64,000 nt of DNA from Serilophus lunatus (Eukaryota; Chordata; Aves; Passeriformes; Eurylaimidae), in NCBI GenBank assembly GCA_013399895.1, contig VXBA01005117.1, positions 1,291,334 through 1,355,333 on the forward strand, given 5' to 3'. The notes under the pieces were generated by a model. That model did no database searches. It saw nothing but the letters and a program-made list of their open reading frames with translations, and was not told the DNA's origin. The stretch's first letter is position 1; each line of letters begins with the position of its first letter. The position numbers and the translations under genes were made by a program. Of this stretch, positions 13,381-25,300 are shown piece by piece.

Positions 13381-13899
13381 TGTGGGAGCCAGTGAAACAG
13401 GGAACAGTCACTGCTCCACGTTTAGTTTTTATTAAATAGTGCCCTGGGGGCTGCAGCATTCAGCTGGTTTGTGTCAGGGCCTGGCTGCACTAATGAGCCT
13501 TAATTGCCCTGACCAGACTAACCTGGAGCCTCACCCAGATCCCAGCTCTGGGGCTCTTGCCTGTGCTGTGCCACAGAAATACCTGTCCCCAACATATCTC
13601 CTGCTGTCTTGGCTTATGGATTGCTTTGTCCTGGATGAACCTGCGAACTGTGTTGTGAGTGTCTTGTCTCCAGGCTCATCTCTGATTCTGTTTCCAGTCC
13701 GGTTTAATTTGCATATAGTCTACATCCAGTCCTGTCTCTGACCCTGTCTCTTGTTGCTTCTGACTTGCCTGCCTGACCTTGCCTTGTCTGGACTTTCTGG
13801 AACATGTCCCCCTCTAGCTAGGACCTGTTTCATCCTGTGTCCCCTGGTTTGTGAGAATGCACTTGTCTGGTTTAGTTTATCTGTAGTCAGAGAAGCTCA
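13381..13899. other. GC-richer block, possible unidentified old repeat
   Basis: This half-kilobase is clearly richer in G and C than its flanks and stops where the CR1 begins. Its second half (about 13700-13850) is a series of loosely repeated CCTGTCT, CCTGACC and GCCTTG words on one strand. That texture is common in LTRs and other non-coding repeats. A 100-codon frame (13439-13741) and others overlap here but have no recognised domain. I cannot name the element; it may be an old LTR or simply GC-rich spacer. Confidence 0.35.
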
Positions 13900-14152
13900 T
13901 CTTCTTGGTCTTCAAACTGAAAGAGAGCAGGCTTAGATATTGGGGAAAAAATTCTTCCCTCTGTGGATGGTGGAGCCCTGGCACAGGTTGCCGAGGGAAG
14001 CTGTGGCTGCGCCATCACTGGAAGTGTCCAAGATCAGGTTGGAAGGTGCTTGGAGGAACCTGGGATAATGAAAGGTGTCCCTGTCCATGACAGGGGGTGG
14101 GACTGGATGGTCTTTAGAGCCCCTTCCTACCCAAATTGTTCTGTGATTGTAT
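13900..14152 (+). mobile_element. CR1 LINE, truncated 3' end
   Basis: Reads in the plus orientation through the usual CR1 3' landmarks: CTGAAAGAGAGCAGGCTTAGA, GGTGGAGCCCTGGCACAGG-like box near 13968-13988, TCACTGGAAGTGTCCAAG, GGTTGGAAGGTGCTTGGAGG, CAGGGGGTGGGACTGGATGG and the short TCTGTGATTGTAT end. The copy is 5'-truncated, keeps only the 3' untranslated part and has no coding capacity. It has the opposite orientation to the copy at 7.0 kb. Open frames inside it are incidental. Confidence 0.92.
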
Positions 14153-15901
14153 CACAGTTGACAATTTATTTGTGGCATCAAATTTTCAATCTCTTGGAGA
14201 GCTGTTCAAAGACATTGTGAAGGTTCTGTCATCACACAAAGGCTTGTGTTGCACAACTTACACAAATGAACTAGTATAAAACAAAGCAAAAAAAAAAATA
14301 TCCACTTTATATTTGAAAGAGAAACTTTCCCTGCCAGTGGAGTTCCCACATCAGCAATACTGCAAAGACCTAATGGGCAAAGCAAATGAAATCTGATTAA
14401 GGAATGTTTCCCTTAAAGGTAATCTTAGAAGCGTAAGCAAAATTGACAGTTGCCATCTGTAATCTGGAACCTCTCTAGATTTCATTTGATTTCTGCAAAC
14501 CTGTGAGTTTTGAATAAAGAGAAAATCTCTGTGGTCCACATAATATGTTTAGGGACATGAAATGCGTAGACAAAAAAGCAAGAAAGGAGAAGGGAAAAAA
14601 ATCAATCATAATGTTATTTCTGCATGCAGCACTACTAAGACTGGGTAGAAAAGTCTAGTATGGTATTAGAATCTTCTCTTTCCTTTTTGTCTGTTTTTAG
14701 AATACAGAATTTACTTTTAAATAAAATAGTGTGATGAATGAGAATATTTCTTAAATTCAATAAGCCCTGCAGGAAAAAGTGAAATAGAAATAAATATAAG
14801 CGGTAAAATTTGTTTAGTGAAGGAACTGTAACTATTTATTGGGGTTTGTTCCTTAACATGAAATTCAAACAACCTTAAGCTGTCTAAGAAATGGGAGTAA
14901 TTTTGTGGAATAAGACCCACAGAACTGTTTGGTGTATGAACTGCTCTTCAGCATTTTTATGTACATATGTCCAGTGAACTCCTATATCTTCCTCCTGCTC
15001 CCTGCACTTGTGCCAGGAGCAGTTCAGGGCAATGTGCTCATCCAGGGGATTGAGGGAAGCAGAGGGTCCTATAGTACTGGTATGTCAAAAGAGTGGGGGA
15101 AAAGGAATGTTTCTTGTGTGTTTCTGAGGTACAAAATAGCTTAAAACAGTATGACAGGAGAAAAAAACAAGCTTTTGAAAGCCCTGAAGCGACTGAATGT
15201 TTTATAATGGTAACTTGGTTGGTAAAAATCTACTGTTCTGCAGAGGATGTACCAGATGATAAAGCTTTTCTACAGAAATGTTTGCTTTCATTCTGCTTTT
15301 ATGGAAGAATTCTTCTATTTGAGTAGTTGAATCTCTGCACAGGAAGAAACAGTGTCCAGTATGATAGAGGTAACGGAATTAAAACCTGAGAAAAATTTGA
15401 TACCGTGAAAATTAAATAAGTAATGAGCGAAAAACAGGTAGTTGTAGGTTTGTATTCCTTTCTTGCCTTCATTTAACCCGCTAAACAAGTGGTGCTCAGT
15501 ATTTCAGTAATGGAGACATGATTTTATTCACTCAACATCTAATGAAACAACAATTCAATGCAATCACGTGAGTATACTTTCACAGAAAATAAGGTACAGG
15601 GAGAATCCGAACAGGCAATCTGGCAGTCCTTTCAGGTTTTTGTCATGCGTGCTTCCCTTCTGTGACATGCACGGTGTTTCATCCCTTATGTTTCTGTATC
15701 ACAAAGATAACTCTGGGAGCTCTCAGCAGGTGCTCAGCAGTTAGGAAAAAGTTGGGAAAGATTAGGATTTAAACAAAGAGTGTTTAGCTGATTAGGCTAC
15801 AGTAGAATATTTCAGACAGCACACACAACAGGGTGCTGCTACAAAGATTTGCAGTATCAAACTAAGTAACATTAAAAGGAACAAGTTGATTTAAATAGGG
15901 A

Positions 15902-15915
15902 TTTTTTTTTTTTTT
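15902..15915 (+). repeat. T14 homopolymer
   Basis: Fourteen consecutive T lie just before the paired hairpins at 15924-15969. It is one of eight T tracts of at least 14 on this strand; no A tract of that length occurs. Confidence 0.9.
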
Positions 15916-15923
15916 AGCTCACT

Positions 15924-15969
15924 GTATTTACACTGTGTGTAAATACTTGGTACCTCAGAGTACCAAGTA
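15924..15969 (+). repeat. Two overlapping 9-bp hairpins
   Basis: GTATTTACA (15924-15932) pairs exactly with TGTAAATAC (15938-15946) across a 5-base loop. TACTTGGTA (15944-15952) pairs exactly with TACCAAGTA (15961-15969) across an 8-base loop. The two share three bases (15944-15946), so both stems cannot be complete at once. No terminator or tRNA fold is suggested. Confidence 0.7.
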
Positions 15970-17906
15970 AATCTACATAACAGAATGTCTAGTGAATCTT
16001 GAAATATTTTTGGCTGTTTTTTTGTTTTCAGAATTATTTTGCAATTATGTAGAAAATACGTACTATGTCATTGTGTATTTCCAGCTTGTTTGCAGTGGTA
16101 ACACTAAATTTAGTTTTAGTTTTAAGTGGAAGGCAGGGTGATTATAAACCTGTAGTCATGAGCTTTATACGCTTTCTAAAAATGAGTAATGGAATATGGT
16201 CCTCATAAGAATGAATGTGGAATACTTTTCAGTGTGTTATGTAGCCTGAAATCCATTTAATTTCACTTTAATGGAATCATGGGTGTTGTCATATGGAAGC
16301 ACTCACATGGTTTTCTCTGGATACTTTCTGTGAAGTCAGGATGCCCTCTGCATAAGTTGGGTTGATGAGCAGTGTGTTCCTGTGTTCTGAAGTAGCCAAG
16401 ATATCAAAATATAGTCTTTTCCCACAACATGGGTTTAGCTGAGCTAAAAATATTGCCTGGAGAGCAATGTCCTTTAGTGAGACATGAAGGGCTGCCAATT
16501 AGGCTTTGTGGATCAGTAACATACAGAAAATGAAAGCGGAAACCCGCCACACTATTGAGTTTCTGATTATTTAAGTCAAGACAGTGAATACAGCTTTACA
16601 GGCTGATTTCCAACATACTTGAAGGAAGATTGAAGTGTTTATTGCTACAGCTTTGATAGATTCTTGTTTTGACATTACTACTTACTGACCCTCATTTTTA
16701 TATCAACAAGGTAAACTTTTAATCAAGACTGTGCTTGAGACAAACACCAACTCCCATCATCAGGAGCATGACTGAGTTCCTTCCAGGAAAACAGCACAGA
16801 GACAGGCTGTATTATTTGCACGTGTTTTACATTCCATGTAATCAATGTGCATTTGAGAAGTTTCATATTCATGTTGCAGAGTAGTGTTTGACTTTTACAG
16901 AGGTATTTCTCGGCTTTACACTTGCTTGCTTCTATACAGAGATGAGTGCAGCCTTTTCCATATTTTGTTTGCTCTCCTTCAAGACCTTAGTTAAGAAGAG
17001 TTTGTGTAGTCGCTGCAGATTTATATTCTCTGTTTTATGTAGATATAATTTAAATCTGTTTTAGGCTCTTCAGTCCCTTTTTTTTAAAGGGATTTCAGTG
17101 TGTCATTCATATTGAACAGGGAACTGAAGCATTTAAGAGCAGTTTTAAAAATTATGTCAAGTATGTGCTGCAGTGCTGGTTCACAGAAGCAAGAAGATTC
17201 CTTCTTTTGGGAGTACAGCATGCTTTTTAGAATTGATTATGGTTTCAAGTAAACTCTGGCTAATATTGTGAATGAAATGCCTTGATGAGTTGTTTGCATA
17301 TCTCTGTCTGAAAGCAATTTCCAGAACCAAGTGGGTGAATCTGAGACAACAGTGAGCAAGTCATTATGCTTTGCTTCGTTTGTGAGGAAGGTCAGTTCTA
17401 GAGAAGTCAAAGTAGGAAAAGTTTGAGTAAGGAAGAAGAATCCTGAGTGTTTTAGTGACTGTCCAAGCCAGTGATCCTACTGTGAGATGAAAGCAAGTTT
17501 AGGCATCTTTAGTGCACTAAAGAAAAGATCTAAGGTTTATCATATACCTGGCCTTGCCTCTTGATGACAGGATAAACTAGACTTGGAGCATCTGTGTAGT
17601 TAAAATGCTAGAACAGAATATGTTTAAGGATGCATGAGGAGCCTGAGAAGTGCTACACCTGAGATCTTGTGTGCTTATTACATTTTCACACTAGTTTTAA
17701 ATTTAGTCATTGTCCCAGAAAGGTGCCAAGAACATGCCTGTGGGAGAGAGTGGCAGTCCTTTTGGGGCAATTATACTATTAGAGTCAAGGGACTGTTAGT
17801 GAACCAAGAGACAGAGCTGGAATCACAAGCTCTTCCAGCTTTTACTTTTGAAATATAACACAACTTAGTAGTTGTTGGATTGCAGCTCTGAATGTACTGA
17901 TTGCTG

Positions 17907-17939
17907 TCTTGATTTCCAGTGTAACTGGAAATGGCAAGA
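17907..17939 (+). repeat. 14-bp near-perfect hairpin
   Basis: ATTTCCAGT (17912-17920) pairs with ACTGGAAAT (17924-17932) across a GTA loop. After a two-base bulge (GG, 17933-17934) the outer TCTTG (17907-17911) pairs with CAAGA (17935-17939). The stem is too short for a typical microRNA precursor of about 60 to 80 bases and no longer extension is visible. Confidence 0.65.
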
Positions 17940-18062
17940 TAGGAAGTTAAATATGTCTTCCCTTGAGTATGAATGAGTTAAAAATGTATGTATGCCAAGT
18001 TTTAAAAACTAACTTGCATAATTTATTTCTTTCTCTTTTAATTTCCAGACAAACTATTTCCA

Positions 18063-18077
18063 TTTTTTTTTTTTTTT
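18063..18077 (+). repeat. T15 homopolymer
   Basis: Fifteen consecutive T in a broader pyrimidine-rich stretch (about 18000-18140) containing several TTCATTTC-like words. The stretch resembles a polypyrimidine tract, but no exon that it could serve is recognisable downstream. Confidence 0.85.
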
Positions 18078-20169
18078 CATTTCTTCATCACCTAACTCTT
18101 CATTTCTTGCTTACTCTCTTCATTTCACTTCTTGGTTTATATTAATTGGGGGATTGAACTTTCATTCAAGAGAGAAAGAATCTGAGTGCTTGAGGTTATT
18201 TCTCATTTTTCCATGCCTTCTAAAAGAAAATACCCCAAGATTTCTTAAATGGAATGAAAGGCATCTTTATTCTGAAGTAGTAAGGAAAATTCCTTTCTGT
18301 TTCACCAGGATAAGAGACCTTTATCATATCTTTTAAAATGGTTTAAAGAGGTGGATTTTTGTCATCTGTCAGCTTGAAAGGTCATGTTTTAGGCAGTCAG
18401 TCCTAAGCCCCTTGGATAATGTTTACAGTGCTCTCAAATGACTTAAAATGGACTAAATTGTTTTCAGCCAACAGTAGTAAAGGTCATGAAGGAAATCTGT
18501 TTAGTCAGCCTTGCTTGCTTCCTAAGTACACATAGTAAAAATGTGCCATAAACTCCAGCAAGACAGAAGTTTTAACTTTAAAAGACACTGGAGGCTAAGG
18601 GAATGGAATGTACCTCTTGTGGAAATAAATTGCTTGGCAGAGAATTCTCTAAGCAGGGGTTGTTACTTTTCTGAAACTTTTGTCCAACCACTGCCAGTTC
18701 TACCTTTTCCTTTTTATTGTCTCCCTTCGCATTACAGTTCATTACTTGAAGAATTTGTGGATTTAGAGGCATTTTCTAATCTCATTGTGGGTGCTCATAA
18801 CTCCCAGACATTCTAATGGGAGGCAGACATGCTCTTAAGGTGAAAGGGGTGTGGAGCAGATTGAAAAGACTGTACCTCAGTGTTGAATTTCCTGAAGCTC
18901 CTTTTCAGCCCTTGCTGTCCCCCAAAATCTGATGCTGTTCCCCTTGGTTCAGCAACTTACTGTGAACGTTCCTGTGTTGGTCACAGTGACAGTCCTTACT
19001 GTGTAAAATAAGTATGATTAGCTTATATGCTGTACAAATTAGTTAAAAAATTAAGTATAACCAAACCTGTTTCAAATAATTTAACTGGTTAGCTTCATTA
19101 TGCAAAGGGACTGAAAAGGCATCCTCAACCAGTGTAGCCAGCATTTATTTATCTATACTGCATTGAAAAAGGACTTTCTCGGAAGTTGAATGCCCTTTGA
19201 AATGCATGAAACCTTGATGGAGATGAGGAGAATTAATTGTTTTGCTTCTGCATGAAGAAAGTAACCTGTTAACCTACATTTAAAATCTATGGAATAATAA
19301 GAGAACAAATCCCAGTGTTATTTCAAGTATAGTAACATGCAAGTAGCACTTTGGCTCTTATTGTAAGTTGAAAATATTTGGAAAAGCTATGTAACGCTCT
19401 GATCTTAACACTAAATTAAGGATTTTTGTGGTTCCTAGTGTTGATATCTCCTCAAGCTTCTTTCCAGACTTTGGGCTGCATATTGCCGCATCAGTCCTAG
19501 CCCAAATTCCAGTTAGACATGTGATAGCTGTTCCGGTTCATTCCCCTTCCCCACATTGTGTGTGCCTTGCAAAGCCAAGTCATATAAAGAAATGCAGATT
19601 TAAGATGAAGATCATGAAAAAGCTTTGCATGGTTTGAAAAAATATTGGAGCATCTGTTCTTAGTCTGATTCTTCTGTAATCTACATGATGAATTTTTGCT
19701 CATTTGTTATTGGAAAAATAAAATCTTTTGTTTGGCTTTAATTGACATTGACTTTCCTTCAGGAAAGGGTAACATCTTTATTCAGACACTTTGTAGGCAA
19801 CTTTACAGTAACACTGAAGACAGGGAGTGATGGCTCAAAGGAACCCTCTCTCCCTTCTACACTCTGCAGGTACAAAGTGCATTTCTGACTGAAAGAAGCA
19901 CCAGGAATGCTTTGTAAGAGGAAGTCTCTATGCCCAGGATGTTCCCCTGAAATCCCTGAGACTAGGTTTGCAGTATCTCTATGTATGGAGAAGTAGAGGA
20001 ATTGGCCTTAATCAGGAAAACTGAGCAATTTTTTACAGTTATTTTTCCCCAGTATGAGGCTTAATAAATGTATTTACTATTTTAGCTGATGAGTGTGTGG
20101 TGACTTGTAAAAAATTTATTTTTGTATTGGATATTTTTAAGCAATGTCTTTTAGCTGTAGCTTCCATTC

Positions 20170-20187
20170 TTTTTTTTTTTTTTNTTT
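20170..20187 (+). repeat. T tract with one ambiguous base
   Basis: A run of T is broken only by an N at 20184. The true length is uncertain, and the N is probably an unresolved homopolymer position. Confidence 0.85.
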
Positions 20188-22253
20188 CAAGATGAGTTCC
20201 AATTCTACTGCTTTGGGTTAGGTTTCTAATGACATTTGTCTCTATGTGTTTTCTCATTGTTAATGTCAGTCCAACCTTTCCAGAAATGTATTTTCTCAAT
20301 TATATAACAAATGCATAGCAATTAGTTTGTCTTTCAGTACCTGATATTCTATACAAATATTATTTTTCTTTTGTAATTGCTGGAAACCCCAAAGTAGTAG
20401 GACTTTTACAATTGAAGTCTCTGAGGAGAGACACAGGCAGCTGGAGTTTTGCAACACTTAAGTGGCCCAGCTAGCTTAAGTTGCAAGGATTTTACCAAGA
20501 GTGGATGTGATCTAATTTGAGGAAACTAAGTGAAAGGACTGTCTGCCTTTCTCAGACAGCCTCAGACGTTGTGTTGCATTCTTTGAAGTGATGAAGACTA
20601 AGCAGCAAAGAGGGCAGTTGTTTAATGATCTTTTTCCAGATACAGTAACAGAAAAGAAAAGCTGAAGTCTGTGTTTGATACGTGCAAAGTGCTTGCACAA
20701 CATACAATTACAGAAAACACTCTGTTCCATTATGGTAATTCCATTATATCCCTACTAAGTGGTTAATCTAGGGAACATAAGTGATACAGCTTTATGAAAA
20801 GGTTGTCTGGGTTTCATCTTGTGCTTTTGAACCACGTGGAGTCTTTCTGCAGAATCAAATGGACTGTGTGTAAGGTCCTGTGATAAAATTCCTTACTATG
20901 CTTTTCTTGCTGAACAAATGCTGATTTAAATATGTTAATGATGTGAATGGAAAGTGATGTGTTTTATTAAATCCTGATGTAGACAAATTTGTGTACATTA
21001 GAGATCATAGGAAACTGAGAAATCTTGTTTTGAATACCCATAGACCATATGTAAAAATAATGGTGAAATAGAGAAGAAACTGTTATTTGTAACCTATAAA
21101 TAGCAAATTGAGACTGAAAAGGAGTCATAAAGGCTAAATAGATCCTAAAATCCCATGTTCAAAAGATTTCTTTTAAATATTTAATTCCATTGAGGCTACT
21201 CTGTTAAAAGGTTGGAATTCTCATAATTGCTGTAATCTGGAAAGGAAGTAAAAGTTTGAATGCTTTCAGCTTAAGCCAAGTTCAGGCAGAACATCTGCCA
21301 TGGATAAAAAATACTATGTTTTGATAATAATTATTATATTTTTTTTCTTTTAGTCATCTAAAAGAAAAATCTTCCTTTAATACTTATTCTTCTCTTCTAG
21401 TATTGATATTTATTTTTATTGATACTCTTCTGAAAGTTCAAAGATTTATTCAGAAGTTGTCCCTGAGCCTTTATATTTGTTTGGAATAGGTTCATGTCTA
21501 AGTGTGGTAGCTATCAAAATAAATTATTCGTGGCCATTGCTTCCACAATCATGAGTAACTTTAGCAGGTGTGTGTGGACACCAGAGGAAAAGTTTTGATG
21601 GAAACCTACTCCAGAAACAACATATTGGAGTGATTCTTATGAGAAGTAGCGCACTTACTGTAGAATTAAAATGCTAACACTACCAACTGAGATAATGAGT
21701 AAATAATGTCAGAAAGTGCCTGTCTGCTGCAGGTCAGAGTCATTTCTATTTGAAATTAAAAAAACCCTTAGTCCATTGAGGTGTATTGCTCTTTGCATGC
21801 TGAGTAATATTCCAAATTTCAAAGAATTGTGGAAGACGTGCCTCTTTGTGTGAGCTGAAAGGAAGTTTGTGGATTTTATCTGATACTTAGGCACAACCCT
21901 AGAGCTTCTACTCTCTATATCTAAAAATGAACAGTTAAAGTATGTGAGGTCACTTTATTGCACTTTACAGACCTAAATTCTAAGTCATGTGACAGCATAC
22001 CTATAGAAAATAATATATTTGTGTACTTGAATATGTTTAGGGTATTTGAAGTTAAAATTATGTGTGCATTGAAACGCTGATTTAGAAATTTTAGTTGAAA
22101 TACTGCTTTGTACTTGTCAAAACTTGTCAATTGCTGAAAGAAAAACTTTTTGCCCTTAACTACATTTCTCACTTTTGGTATTATATGGAGTGGGGAAAAG
22201 TAACCACATCGCAGTCTGTGGTCCAGGAGTAATGTTTGGTGGGATTTTGACAG

Positions 22254-22302
22254 GGTTTTTTTGTTTTGGTTTTTTTTGTTGTTGTTTTGGGTTTTTTTTT
22301 AG
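22254..22302 (+). repeat. T/G low-complexity tract
   Basis: About 48 bases of almost pure T and G, with T runs of up to 9 separated by GG, G and (GTT)n units. It is simple low-complexity sequence without an element structure. Confidence 0.85.
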
Positions 22303-25300
22303 TTACTTGGTTTGTTCGAGGTGATTCAGTGAGATTTGAGTCATTTGTCAGCTATAAATCAGGCTAAGCTGAGTGGAGCACTTTGCTTTTCCACCTCTGT
22401 CTCTCATCTTCCTTCTTCCACAACAGTTTATCATCATGGCCAGGAAAGAGCCAAGTTAAGAGGGTAGGAAGACCTTGTTTTTCTGACATGTTTTCATCCC
22501 GAGGTATTAGTGTGTCAGTCAGACAGATATGAATCATTTTGTTGCTTGTCACACATAGCTGACTGAAGGACAACAAAAACAAACTCATCCAAGCCTGTAC
22601 AGAAAGTTCCACAAAGTCTGTGTGACCAGGCTGATTTGACTGGTCAGAAACAGGGCAATCTGTGGCCATGTATGTACCATTAAATCCGTGTTTTGGGCCA
22701 ACAGAGTTCCTGGTGGGGTCGACTGGTCACATAAGGCTTGAGCAGAATTGTGGAGTGTAGCTAAATTGTTGGGTTTTAGTGGCAAAATAACATATTAGGC
22801 AATTACACATGTTGCAGAAAGCATGAATTAACTGAAAACAGAAGGTAAGATGGTTACAGAGGAAGGTGGCCTATTAAAGCCTTTTTTTTCAACTTTCCTT
22901 TGGTTTAGTATAAAAGATTGCTGTTGAGTCTATCTTTGCCATGAACATAAACAACAGTTAGAAAATCAGTCTGTCTCTCTGCACAAGTTAGATTGGAACC
23001 TGTTACCACTACTTACATCAAGTTTGCTTAGTAATTCTACCTTACTAAGATTTAAGTCATCATAGTCTTTTTGTTTACTTTACATATGTCCTGGGAGTCT
23101 TCCCAGTGTGTGTGCTGTGTGTGAGAGAAGTTCAGACAAAGCAGTGTGCTCCCCTGCCCTACTACCTTGTGCTGGAAGTGTAGAAATGGCAAGGCTCACG
23201 TTCCCACTAACTGGTGGAACTGCAGCTCCTGGAAGAGGAGGAGCAATGAGCTGAGTGCCTTGTCTTGGCTTTTAGCACTTCAGAAAAACAGTAATGCGTA
23301 GCTGAAATGTGCATGTAACTCTTAGTCTTTCTGTTGCTATGATTAAATTTCCTTTGGGCAGTCAAGTATCTTTCGTATATCTGCACCGATCTTTGTGTAG
23401 TGCCATAAGCTTTTCTAATGCCATCAGAAATTCCCCCTCTTCCCCAAACAACGAATCTTAGTGAAACAAGAAATATTAGTGCATTATTGATTTGATTTAC
23501 TGATGGTCTGATTGGTCTGTGTGTGGATCAAGGGGTGCAGAGATGCAAATTCTGCTTGACAAAGCAGCCTCATTGCTCTGGCCTTTTATACTCGGATGTA
23601 ATTCCAAACGGAGATTAAATGCTGAGGTAAAATGTGAGCTCTGCTAGCAAATTGAAAAGATAGATATTGACTAGGTGTTGTATCACTACAACCAGACATT
23701 CGGGCTCCCTGAAGTTTTAATTTTTGATTTAATTTTTTGATAATGTGTCGTAGTTGTAACAATGTGTCTGAGGCAAGGAAAAAATGACAGGCTGGGCCAT
23801 TAGGGAGTCTGTATCTACTTACTGTTCCCCTCCACCCCACCTGAATCCTGGTTTTCCCATGGTAATAAAAATATGCACTAGAACCATTATCTGACAGCAG
23901 AACTGGGACTCAGATGAAAATTAAACAAAAGATCACTTTAAAGCTTAAATTATATGACTAATTAACAGACACTCAGTTTTATTGCAAAAATACATTCTTA
24001 TAACCAGTTCCCAAATGCTGGTTACTTTTATAGATCTGTTGCTCAGTTTAAGTCAGAGCTTCTCATCAATCTCATGGAAAAAAATATTTAGTCTTGTGGT
24101 TTATTCTTATATAGCCCATGCTTTTGGAATGGCTTCAGCTCTATTGATTTTTCATGTGTAATATTTTCTATGAATATTTCTAAATGAGAAGTTGAAGCAA
24201 AACTGTTGACTGACTGTTGGCAGGAGTTGATGTTGCAGGATCCAGACAAGACTTCTCCAAGTTCTTTGAGGTTTTGTTGGGTTACCCAGAAGTCACTGAA
24301 CAGGATTAAGTAATGGCAGGGACATGTCATTAAGCTCTGAATTGGATTTACAAATTTCTCCAACCCAGGCTGTAAAACTAACTTTTACTAGCTGATAAAT
24401 TTATATGGCAATGGGCAACAACTTCTAATCCAAATGGGGTAAGATCTGGAAGCAGTTTAGCCTCAGTTAATCAAACCCATGGCTTTTGATGCTCTGTGAA
24501 ATGTTGACAGTATCAGCAGTGTAGTTCTGGTGAGGCACTTTGTGTGTGAGCATGAAATGCACTTACCCTGTACCCTGTTGGGCAGTAGAGGATGTTATTG
24601 CTGTGCTGATAAGGTGTTCTTAGAACAGACAGAATATGGGGAACCATAATCATAATGACTTTCAGTAGCATTCAGACTACTTTAAGTATAAAAGAACTTT
24701 GTAAACAATATTTATTTTAGACACATTATTATTTCATAGTCATCTTCGCTGTATCCATTAGGTTTTTTATTCTTGTAAGTGCTGGATTACCTTACCTAGC
24801 TGAAAAATGTGAGGGGAAAAAAATCATGTTACTTCTGTAAAATTATTGCTAAATTAGCTGTATTACAATGTAGTTTTTATAGAAACAGAAGATGACAGAA
24901 AAACTTGGTACTGTTCAAACCTAAAAAAAAGAAAGCAACTACTTCCATGAGCTATTTTATCATCTAAAATACTTCACCAAAATTTTGGTTGTTGTCTTCA
25001 TGAACACTGGGCTACAGGTTCTCTTTGGTAGTTGTTGTGTGTGGTGTGCCCAGTAAAGCAGTCATTCCGATCCGGTTTTCTGTGTGTCTGCCTGATTGGA
25101 AACCCAAGACCATTCACTGAGTTCTAGCATCACAAATTTCTGCCTCCTCGCATTCAGCCCAAGGAAGCTTCTACCCTGCTGATAATCTCCTTAATCTCAG
25201 TTTACCCAGGATTTTTGCGGTCTCTTGCTAGCAAAATTTTGATTACTGGAATAGTGCAATTTATTTCCAGGTCCTTCTGTACTTGGTGAGAATTTGTATC

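Larger units (their letters stand above)
14153..22253. other. Non-genic unique sequence
   Basis: I see no gene. Open frames are 91 codons or fewer and unrecognised. The stretch holds three T tracts of 14 or more, two adjacent hairpins at 15.9 kb, a 14-bp hairpin at 17.9 kb and one ambiguous base at 20184. No mobile element is recognisable. Confidence 0.65.

Noticed and set aside
13905..14220. Open frames of 61 and 85 codons at the CR1 end
   Set aside because: They fall in the 3' untranslated part of the CR1 element, outside its coding region.
17630..17860. Second MIR-like segment
   Set aside because: Only a short GACAGAGCTGGAATCACAAG stretch recalls a MIR end. The rest of the landmark order is missing.
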